Below are positions 55,388 through 64,000 of a stretch of 64,000 nucleotides of DNA, one piece after another. Source of the DNA: Galeruca laticollis. Its lineage: Eukaryota; Arthropoda; Insecta; Coleoptera; Chrysomelidae. A model generated the notes under the pieces. It was not told the origin of the DNA, searched no databases, and saw only the letters and a list, made by a program, of their open reading frames with translations. Position 1 is the stretch's first letter; the number at the start of each line of letters is the position of its first letter. Both the position numbers and the translations under genes were made by a program. The stretch lies in NCBI GenBank assembly GCA_963921935.1, contig OY998175.1, positions 306,799,484 through 306,863,483 of the forward strand. Reading direction: 5' to 3'.

Positions 55388-58300
55388 ACAATTCTGTGGC
55401 AGAAAGTCAAAAAGGCATAACTCAAAAATTCACGTTTTACAGGAGAATTAAAAAACTGACTTTATTGGATTTCGCTTATCAGCAATGAAGATACGAAGAA
55501 TTTTGTTACGTAAAACAAAAGAGATTTTTGTCGGGAATTAGAAAAACACTTTTTTGAGTTTTTTTTTCAAAAATGCTACGGTAAAACCTTTTTTTTATTT
55601 GGAACTCAGAGTTGTGCCTTGAATTAAATGTTCTGACTTTCTGACAAAAAGGCATAACTTTAGTTAACTAGATAGCCACCTAATATAGAATCTGACAAAA
55701 GGCAGCATCTAAACATATTCCCTTCTGTCAAAATATTTTTTGTGATTGATATAATAAAAAGATTCAGTAAGTGTAGATATAGTGTATGCTTTATTATTCT
55801 TAATAATAATTATTTAAAAAACAAATAATCAAATTTTACAAAAAAACAACATTAGGACAAGCAAAAATTAAAATTCTTCACCACTGAAATAATTATCAAT
55901 GTCTGGATCGACATCCCCACTTTCTTCAGACGAAGTTTTTAGGTTTCTATAGAAAAGTTTAGCACTCTCATCGACGAGATCTAACAATTCTAATAAATTT
56001 TGTGCTTTTTTTTTGTCTATTGGTCTGTCAGTGTCATATAGAACTTTGAAATCAAAGTTTGCATTTAAAGGTGTTGTCTTCCTTTTAAAGTTTATTTTTT
56101 CAAAAGGGCAGTTTTCCTCTAAACTATTTTTAAATTGTACTATGCCAAATTCGTGTTCATACCTCAGCCATTTTACTGGCCTCCATGAAAACTTTTCTTT
56201 CGTTTCGGTGATTTTTCGATTTACAAGTGGACCCTTTAACAATGCCGCAAAATCCAGGAAGTTCTCTCGCTTCATTTCGACAACTGTAAATTTGTTTGCT
56301 TTCGAACCTTGATTGCCTGCAAGCCTAACAAGATTGTACCAGTCTCGAGGAAGGTGTATGTTAAAGGGACTTCTTTTTTTCGCTTTTTCAATAATGGCAT
56401 GATCAGAGTCGCACTCCATGTGCGTATGCCCTGGCACAAGAAATTTATGGTCAATAATTTTTATGTTGTTACTTGCAGATGCTATATAAGACAACATAGC
56501 AGCTACATGTGAATTTTTATTTTGGCCGCCACATGTGTCGCTGTAGCAAATGATGTGCTCCGTTTCTTTTAATTCGGAAAAATATTTGTGTAAAGACAAG
56601 ATGCGATCTCGTTTGCACCTCGTCCAGCAATTGCTTCGTGCCACATAAAGTGCATTGATTTTTGGGTCACACAATCATGAACTGTTAAATTATAGGTGTG
56701 AAGTTGTCTTTTGTAAAATACGGTACCTGTCGAAAGGTATGGGGTGGGTAGCACTTGTTGCAAATCAAAAACTATAACTTTTGTGTTTGGCGCATTGGTA
56801 GATAAAAGTTTGTCATCTCTTTTACTATTATAAGCTTTATCAGCATCTAAATGGTGTTGAGTTAATTGCTCTTTAAGCTGATCTTTAATATTGTCATTTG
56901 AAGAACTTTGAATTTTCATATGAAAAACATCACATGTGTTGCAGGTATCGTTGCTCGGCTTTTTAAACTTCAAATTTGAATTATCAACAGCTTGTGAATA
57001 GATTTTAATTGAAACAGGCTTTACTCCATCTTTCATTGCTTCTTCACAGTAAAGTTTATGCATTTTAGCCTTTGTTAAATCAGCTGCTAAATATTTTTTT
57101 TCGGTGTGTCGTCGAGAATAGTGGGACTCGTACGCAGGGAATTTTTTAATATGATCAACTACTCTTTGCAAACTACTTTCTGATAGTTTGTGGCTCGGGG
57201 CATGTTTACCGCGCTTGTCTAAATATGGAATGCCACTATCAGAAGCAAGTTTCTTTTTAGTAACAAACAGAATGAATTTATTTGTTTCGTCAAAAGTGGC
57301 ACAAAAGCATTCTTTGCACACTTGAAACCTTTTGCTTTTGACTTCCAAAAAGTACGAAAATGTTTTTTCTCTATTTTTTGCCTTACCTCGAGCATCACTT
57401 TTAAGAGTTGCAATTTTTTTGTCGTCACAACTGATTAAACTTGCAATATAAGATACTCGTCGGTCATAGTTTCCCATTTTCCAATAATCATTAAATAAAA
57501 TAAGCCTCATCTATCTGTTCTCTGCATTTTCTTCTGCAATTTAATTTCAGTGGTCTTATTTTTCTTTCTCTAACTGGCTTTTGACTGCTTGAGATGTACG
57601 CTTTGCCGGAGTTTTTGCAAACTTTTATTTCTTTTTTCTTTGTCTTTTTTCAGAAATTTTTTTGGGTTTTGGATTTTGCTTTGAAGCACTTGATCCACTG
57701 GGCTTGTTAAGGTTATTTTCTTTATCTGAATCTGAAGTTTCAGAGTTTGGATTTTGCTTTGAAGCACTTGATCCACTGGGCTTGTTAAGGTTATTTTCTT
57801 TATCTGAATCTGAAATTTCAGAGTCTTCTTCAGCAGTATAATCCGGATCTTGCACACTATCATCCGAGTCTTCAACAAAAGTGTATTGTTCCAAGCACAC
57901 TATAACAAAATTAAAAAATCAATACCGAGTTCTTATAAATACCTATTAACGACCAACTGGCTATGAAATGAACAAAATTGACGCGCTTACATGAGTGATT
58001 AAGTACGAACAAAAAACGTTTTTGTTTATTCTATAACCAGTTGGTCTTTACAAACATTTATAAAAAAAAGCAATAATTTTCTGTACTTATCTGCATTTAA
58101 ATAAAAAACATTTTAAAAGGCATTAATTGAATTAGCTTACCGTTTTGAAAGTTGTTGCTGACACTCTCAGGAAATAGCTCATTTTTGTCGTATTTGTAAT
58201 CATTAAAACAATTGACGGACGTGCCTGTCTCATTTGCAACTGGGGGATGAAATACTAAAAAAAAATTAAGCAGTTTAAATTTAAAATATTTTAATACCAA

Positions 58301-59340
58301 CCTTCACCATCTAAATGATATTTAATTCGGACAGCTTTTTTTAATAAACTTTGCTGAACATTTTGGCCACCTGGCAGTTCTACAATGAAAAAAAAAACAA
58401 AGTACCGATCTACTTATTATTATTATTTCAAAATAATAAAAGGATTAATTTTCATCATTGTAAACTTTATTTGATTGAATTGTTTGATATTATTTTTAAA
58501 TGTTTTTAATTAACCAATAATATTTTTTATTAAAATAGAACGCTAATTAAATTTCTAAATAAATCAAGTTTTATTTTCTTTAACAAATTCTATAACTTTT
58601 TTGACTAGGCTTTGTTAATTTGCCTTATTTAAAGCAATTCCGCACTAGAATGAATACAAACACGTTTTCTTTTATTATTTTTTTAAATTCTGTAATAAAA
58701 AAATAAGATAAAGAATACTTACGGCCGTTGGCCACCATTAATTCGGTGCGCTTGCTTACACTCATCATCAGTCTACACACATCACACCTACTGCAGTGAT
58801 TATAATGAAATGCGAAAGAATCCGTACCGAAGGGGTGTTTTTAATAGACTTTCCGCATAGACAATCGTACGAAACGTGCCGAAATTACACGATTATTAAA
58901 TTCTAGATAATTTCTTACCGACAAAAAGACATATATCTAAATAAGACCGAAACATTTTGTCGGCATTCGAAACCGACAAAGAGTCATAAGTCGACTTATG
59001 CCGCTTTGTCTGACTAGATTTCCCCGAAAATATGATTCAACTGTAGTTATGCTCTTATGTCGGATGACAAGGTTAAAAAATATTATAATATCTAAAGATA
59101 TACCTTCCTGTCAAAAAAATAAAAAAAATTGTTAACTCCAATTATATCTTTATGCAAGGAAGAAAAAATATTTTTCATTCAGATATTCCCTTATGTTAAA
59201 AAAAAACCGTTATTTTAAAGGAATATAGATAAACCCTTTTGCCAGATTATCAAGCTTGAAAAATGCTATCGATCGGTATAAATAACTCATTTTGCAAAAA
59301 AAATTACTTATGCCCTTTTGACTTTCTGCCACAGAATTGT
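55388..59340 (-). mobile_element. Spliced DNA element with DUF7869-type protein and about 28-bp TIRs
   Basis: The ends ACAATTCTGTGGCAGAAAGT (55388 onward) continue CAAAAAGGCATAA and are matched by their complement ending at 59340. The 3953-bp element fills most of oxidase intron 1 and carries one five-exon gene in the same orientation as the host gene. The AATT at each edge is part of the repeat, so the target duplication is ambiguous. The word GGCATAA recurs inside (about 55412, 55630). Confidence 0.85.
55868..58768 (-). pseudogene. Five-exon DUF7869-like putative transposase, few frameshifts
   Basis: Exon 1 58768-58723 (MMSVSKRTELMVANG), exon 2 58379-58302, exon 3 58254-58141 and exon 4 from 57899 join in phase through GT-AG introns; coding then runs to 55868. 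The acidic segment VEDSDDSVQDPDYTAEEDSE has a tandem 22-codon-type duplication (NNLNKPSGSSASKQNP twice). The core reads FDLQQVLPTPYLSTGTVFYK, RQLHTYNLTVHDC, GANEIASCL, IICYSDTCGGQNKNSHVAAM, HKFLVPGHTHMECDSDHAII and LPRDWYNLVRLAG, ending in an acidic tail. FDLQQ and YSDTCGGQN look like acidic active-site blocks of a DDE-type nuclease, and the protein recurs in insects (DUF7869, from memory). Frameshifts at about 57515-57520 and 56600 interrupt it. Transposase activity is inferred from the TIRs. Confidence 0.8.
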
Positions 59341-59606
59341 TTTGAACAATTTAATACACGATCGTTTGAACACATTTTTGAAATTCTTTTGACACACTAT
59401 CCTCTATACTTACGCGGAGTTTGAGTGTCTCCAATAAATACAAAAAAATGCAGTCGCCCTTGGAAAACATTGAAATTAGAACATAGTTTTTCGAATTTGT
59501 CTCTTTTTATCATATTTATATACTTTTTACCAAAATTTCTTCGTTTAATCTTACCAACAACTAATGCAGATAAGATTTTTTTTGTGAAAAATATATTAAG
59601 ACTTAC

Positions 59607-59741
59607 TTGCATTTTTAACATTTCCGCTTCTTCAAAAAATAATTTCAGTTTCCACCAGTCGAATTTGGCTTGTTTTCTATAATGAGTTAAAGGGCCGACG
59701 GGGAAATCTTTGAATACTAATTTGTTATCTTCCAGATCCAT
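59607..59741 (-). CDS. ACOX3: Acyl-CoA oxidase exon 1 (start codon)
   Basis: The ATG is at 59741-59739 and 45 complete codons run to the donor GTAAGT at 59606-59601 (phase 0). The translation begins MDLEDNKLVF and contains FPVGPLTHYRKQAKFDW, matching the conserved GP-L-x-x-YR-x-x-A-x-F-x-W start of ACOX3 proteins. Reading past the donor gives residues unlike the family, so the splice is preferred. Intron 1 then runs to 55306 and carries the spliced element described at 55388-59340. Confidence 0.9.
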
Positions 59742-60540
59742 TTTTTATAATTGTTCTGAAACAAAAATGAAGTTAAAACAATAGGATTAAACTACTACTG
59801 GTTGTAAGGAACATCTGTTTACTTAAAAGTATGTGTCTGTCTTCATCTATTAAGATAAATTAGAACTTTACTACCAATAAACTGTGCAAAACTTTGGAAG
59901 CATGTCTATTTTTAATCAAACATAGATTTAGTCCGGTCAAAATAGACGTTAAAATTGAAAAAATTCCCTCAGAGCAGAATTGGGTACATAATTACAACAT
60001 TTTGAACATTTACGACAAAACTATAAATTCATTTTTAAAGTTCTGTGTTCTTGTTTTGAGTGTTATTGCTCCTGCTGTTGTTGGACAGTTTTATTAAGAA
60101 TTTTTTTTCCAAATATGTAAATTAGTATGTTTCGAGATGTGGGCGCCCCATGTAAATTTATTTGATTTTTGTAATACAAAACCGTTTGTCTAACGAAAAA
60201 AAGTCAAAAGGTTCTTTTTGTTAGCAACTAAAAAGTGATTACGAAAATGATTTTTATTTTGATAAAAAGCAGTGGCGAGCCATTTTTTAATGTAATAAAA
60301 TTAGATTTTGTTCAATACCAACGGTTCAAAAAAAGGTAGATGATTAATTTTTTTCATTAAATTTTAGAAAAATGTATCCTCTTTTAAAATATGTAAAAAT
60401 GAATATACCATTACATTTGTTTTTTTTGAAAAAGTCTCAAAAATTAGTTACCATTTCAGTTAACGCCATCTAGCGGCGAAGACGAGAGTCAAAAAGTCAA
60501 AACCAAGTAAGCGTTTTGTAGTGTAAATTATGCTCTTTCA
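59742..60540. promoter_or_regulatory. Upstream flank of the oxidase gene
   Basis: About 800 bp upstream of the oxidase ATG before the Penelope element. The minus-strand promoter and 5' untranslated region should lie here, but I see no clear TATA, initiator or CpG feature in this AT-rich stretch. Open frame 59894-60097 has no domain. A Penelope element begins only about 0.8 kb upstream. Confidence 0.35.
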
Positions 60541-62701
60541 TATGAGGCCCAATTTGTTAAAATCGGTGAAGCGAAACGGGAGAAATCTTGGTTTGTTTAA
60601 AAAAACAATTGAAGTTCCCCCACCGCTATATTTTGATAGATAGAACAAGAAAGAAGATAGAAGATAATAACCTAACAGTTACAAAATCTGATAAGGGGAA
60701 CACAACTGTCATTTTGACGACTGGAAATTACAATTTCAAAACATATAACTTTATAGAATCTAGCGATGTAAAAGTTCTTAAAGCAGACCCAACAAAAAAG
60801 TTTTCTAATAATGTAAGGGATATTGTTAATAATTCAAATTATCTTTTAAGTGATTACGAAAAGAGGTCTATCATACATAAGAATCCTCATTGTCCACAAT
60901 TACATGGAACCGTTAAATTACATAAAATAACGAAACCGATTAGACCTGTAGTTTCTTATGTTAATGTTCCTAATAATATATTGGCAAAGAAGCTCAACAA
61001 TATACTTAATAGTTACGGATATGAATCTCAGTACTCAATTAGATATTCAATAGAACTAATCAAAAAGTTGAAAGCACTCCACTGGCAAGATAACTATAAA
61101 CTCTCATTTCGTTCGATGTAACTAATATAATCACTAAAATTCCTCCTAAAGAATGTCTAATACTTGTAAGAAAATTACTAGAAGATAAGAATATTAATCC
61201 AGGAATAATATCAGATATACTTAATTTATTTGATGTATGCATTAATCAGAATTATTTCACTTTTGACAATAAGATATATATTCAAAATGAAGGTTTACCA
61301 ATGGGAAGCCCTATATCACCTATTTTAGCAAACATTTTTATGGACAATTTAGAAAGAAAGATCTTTGAAAGTAATATTTCGAAAGATATTTTATTTTGGT
61401 AAAGATATGTAGATGACATCTTGTTTTATGGGCATTGAACGACAATTAGATGTATTTTTCAACCACATCAATAATTTACACCCAAAAATTAAATTTACAT
61501 TAGAAATTGAAGAAAATAGCTCAATAAATTTTCTTGATTTAAAAATTCAAAGAGTAACAATGTACTTGATTATTCAATTTACCGAAAACCAACACAGACT
61601 GATGTGACAATTCCATTCAATTCCAATCACCCTATGTCACACAGACTAGCGACATATAATTCAATGATACATAGAGCTTTTTCAGTTCCTATGAACAAAT
61701 GTAATTTTGATAGAGAGATTAATACAATTAGACAAATAGCAACATCCAATGGTTATCCATTAGATATGATAAATAAGCTAATTAGTAAAAAAGAGGAAAA
61801 AGTGGCATTACAACTAATATTTCCTAAACAAGCTGATAAAATAAAAACTTATAAAACCATCACATATGCAGGAAATATTTCTAATAATATTTCAAAGATA
61901 ATATCTTCAGCAACGAATACAACAGTTTCTTTTAAAACAGAAAGTAACGTTAGTACAAAATTGTTAAATGTAAAAACAAAAATACCACTATTAAAGAAGT
62001 CAGGTATATATAAACTCAAATGTCCAGAATGTAATGCTGTCTATTTGGGTCAGACCCTTAGGAGTTTTGAAATCCGATACAGTGAACACTTACGAGCATA
62101 CAGATTAAAACAACCAGATAAATCCCACTACGCAAAACATCTACTTGATACCAATCATTCATTGAGACCTAACACAAAACTAGAAGTGCTGCATATTTGT
62201 GAAAAGAAACAAGAACTGGATTTCCTTGAAGAATTGGAAATTAGAAGACATTTAAGAAACCCACACTATGAAGTTGTCAATGAACAGTTAAATCTAGGGA
62301 GTTCTCCACTAATAAACTGTCTTCTTAAGTGATAATTGTAAAGATCAGCAGATATAGTTCTCCTGGTTTTCTATATCCTTGCACAGTTATACTGATCTTA
62401 TTTGGAAAAATGATATCCAGGATATCACCATAGGGCTAATAATATCTAAGCTTCAATATTTGTAATATCACATCTTCTTCTTTTTTCTATAAACATATAT
62501 TAAGTCAATCACAAGTTAGGTCACTTCTTGGTCTAGCCAAAAATAACTACTAACATCAGGTAGGCATCCAATGAAATGTAACTTCTGTCATTCTGACGAT
62601 GATATTGATTCATCGAAACAATTGTCGATTTTTTAGAATTTTCAATAACTTTTATTATATTGTGGAATTAACTAGAAACCGTGAGTTTCATTTAAAACAC
62701 T
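60541..62701 (+). mobile_element. Penelope-like element, longer relative of 15386-16102
   Basis: It carries most of the RT and all of the GIY-YIG endonuclease plus the 3' tail to AAAACACT at about 62701, the same 3' end as the truncated copy in intron 4. The N-terminal region upstream of the ADKGNT block is mostly absent, so it is 5' truncated near 60580. It belongs to a different Penelope lineage from the pair at 20.9-24.6 kb (about half the residues differ in the endonuclease). Confidence 0.88.
60588..62332 (+). pseudogene. Penelope-like RT and GIY-YIG protein, multiply broken
   Basis: 60588-61121 contains NLTVTKSDKGNTTVILTTGN, LHGTVKLHKITKPIRPVVSY. A shift at about 61110 leads to DVTNIITKIPPKECLILVRK and NEGLPMGSPISPILANIFMD. 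A TAA sits directly before RYVDDILF, the catalytic block (about 61400). Shifts near 61425 and 61570 then lead to the C-terminal frame 61604-62332 with HPMSHRLATYNSMIHRAF, GIYKLKCPECNAVYLGQT, FEIRYSEHLRAYRLKQ and LEELEIRRHLRN. All domain pieces are present but the gene is dead. Confidence 0.9.
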
Positions 62702-63150
62702 ATTCAAAACATTTTAGTCAAAAACTGTAGGTGAATAGTCAGTAAATATGAAAATAATATTATCGATATACTTTCATTAGGCAAAATTCTATAAAAATCC
62801 CATTATTCTACTTAGTGTTAGTTGTTACGCCCTCTAGCGGACGTTTGACAAACTCGAAAATAATTTCCAGCAATTTCTCTCGGCGACTTTTATCATGAAT
62901 TTTTTTTCTAAATCTATACATTTGATTTTTCAATACTACTAGTTCACACTTTCTTTTTTCTCTAATCAACAACTTTTTTCTAAACAAAAAACCTCATTTT
63001 TATATTAGCCCTCTGTTTATTGAAATCATATAAATATTAGTAACCAATCAAAGTAACTCATAGTTGTTCATTTGATAGATTTCATTATATTCTTCAAAAT
63101 ATTTACTTTTTAATTATAAAACATAATCTTTTACAATCCTAAATAAACAA

Positions 63151-63152
<2 letters not shown>
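62702..63152. other. AT-rich flank
   Basis: No gene recognised; CGCCCTCTAGCGGACG at about 62830 loosely resembles CGCCATCTAGCGGCGA at about 60465 on the other side of the Penelope element. Confidence 0.35.

Positions 63153-63201
<49 letters not shown>
63153..63201. repeat. (TA)n microsatellite
   Basis: About 24 uninterrupted TA dinucleotides. Confidence 0.97.
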
Positions 63202-63990
63202 CAAAATGGTATTCTTGACGGTAGATAAATCAAAAATCTCTCAATATCTTAGGGATTCCGTCGTAAGTAGGGCTGAATGAAACTCTTATTTACTACCCAA
63301 CGTTTCGAAAAAATTTATTTTCTTTTTCAAGGCTGAAATATGGACATGTTGGTACATTTCATTAATTAACAATTTTTTATACTTACGTGTAAAGTGAGTT
63401 AATAAATATTAAAATAGTTCATACTCGGAACAACAAAAAAATATATTTTATGTATAGATACTTTTTAAGTACTAATTCAAAAGGATCTTTTTGATTTGAA
63501 GGAACATTATATGTCACAGTTTGAGTGACAGTTTTTTGGTTGAGACATAACCTAGTTGATGTGTTCAACTGTATGACTTAAGAGACAGTCTTCATTATTA
63601 GTAGCATGACTTGTCACTTAATCATGATCCTATGAACAAAGGAAGTCCTATATATCATATATTCTCCCTTGTCAACGAGCGAAAGTTGTAAGGTATAATA
63701 CTCTCACTAATTACCCCACTCAATCTCACGATAACAAGAGTGAATGTAGTATATACACAACAACTCCGTTATAACTCATTAGTTATATAGATGTTTATAT
63801 TTATAAGTTAGAAATATCTACAATTTGATTGTTCTTATGTTGTTGGTTAAATGAAAGAAGATACGCATAAGTGTGATTAACATGGTTGCGTTCTCTCTTT
63901 TTATTCAGTGACTTTTCATCTAAGGCAGTCTCAAACATTTCTAGGCAGGATCTTTTGTGATAGTGGGATTCCGAATGTATAACCATGATG
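63202..63990. other. Repeat-like DNA after the TA microsatellite, no gene
   Basis: The start contains CCCAACGTTTCG followed by TTTATTTTCTTTTTCAAGGC (about 63298-63334). On the minus strand this is a CTTGAAAAAG...CGAAACGTTGGG arrangement, common at the ends of Penelope-like and related insect repeats. The remainder has no coding signal. Confidence 0.4.
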
Positions 63991-64000
63991 TTATTAAAAT

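Larger units (their letters stand above)
7728..59741 (-). other. ACOX3: ACOX3-like acyl-CoA oxidase gene, span of the seven visible exons
   Basis: Seven minus-strand exons join in frame through GT-AG introns into a 395-codon N-terminal part of a peroxisomal acyl-CoA oxidase. The family is a flavoenzyme that oxidises acyl-CoA to trans-2-enoyl-CoA with release of H2O2, the first step of peroxisomal beta-oxidation. Visible blocks include GPLTHYRKQAKFDW near the N-terminus, LTEISHGSNTKQMRTTA, DFEAAKCWVGNLG, HALLFAQLY, LNRTADVTPEG and QWRLFPHMAA, which resemble ACOX3 more than ACOX1. The family is usually about 650-700 residues, so roughly 270 C-terminal residues, including the catalytic glutamate region, lie left of the window. 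Introns measure about 4301, 66, 38410, 3580, 52 and 4420 bp; the large ones are filled with transposons. No stop or frameshift occurs in the seven exons, so this looks like a live host gene. Confidence 0.93.

Noticed and set aside
63290..63340. Start of another Penelope element
   Set aside because: Only a short GAAACGTT-type motif is seen; no coding sequence of the family follows in the window.
1..64000. tRNA, rRNA or other structural RNA genes
   Set aside because: No cloverleaf with recognisable A and B boxes or rRNA-like sequence was seen by eye; a covariance-model scan would be decisive.

Overview
This is a eukaryotic, insect-type window: AT-rich, with spliced genes (GT-AG introns), microsatellites and a dense load of insect transposon families. 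Nothing looks bacterial, viral or plasmid-like. The host backbone is one minus-strand gene, an ACOX3-like peroxisomal acyl-CoA oxidase. Seven exons can be phased exactly: 59607-59741, 55144-55305, 54928-55077, 16370-16517, 12618-12789, 12271-12565 and 7728-7850. They give 395 codons, the N-terminal half to two thirds of the enzyme; the 3' exons lie beyond the left edge. Introns of 52 and 66 bp sit beside one of about 38.4 kb (16518-54927). Almost everything else is transposon sequence in its introns and upstream flank. A large beetle-like insect genome is my guess, not a finding.

Layout, left to right. 1-7.7 kb (intron 7): an eroded RTE-like LINE, then an AT-rich element with 15-bp CCCAGCAAACACAAA termini that holds a tyrosine-recombinase fragment and repeated units. 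7.9-12.3 kb (intron 6): a 5'-truncated Jockey-like LINE. 12.8-16.4 kb (intron 4): a Crypton-like tyrosine recombinase pseudogene between two palindromes, and a truncated Penelope insertion with a 12-bp target duplication. 16.5-54.9 kb (intron 3): piggyBac relics, a THAP-domain relic, a head-to-head Penelope pair, a MULE fragment, a nearly intact DD82E transposase, a hAT relic, two Ty3/gypsy fragments, and a deep nest. In that nest a DUF4817-type mariner transposase gene is cut into five pieces by an apparently intact piggyBac, an unclassified long-TIR element, a nearly full-length RTE and a CR1-like LINE. Next to it lies a pogo element with a PHD finger that itself carries a hAT. 55.3-59.6 kb (intron 1): a 3.95-kb element with a five-exon transposase-like gene. 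59.7-64 kb: the upstream flank of the oxidase gene, with a Penelope element and a TA microsatellite.

Most insertion boundaries were read directly from target-site duplications or restored host reading frames. The best leads for undescribed biology are the element at 40137-43564, the spliced element at 55388-59340, and the recombinase genes flanked by palindromes.
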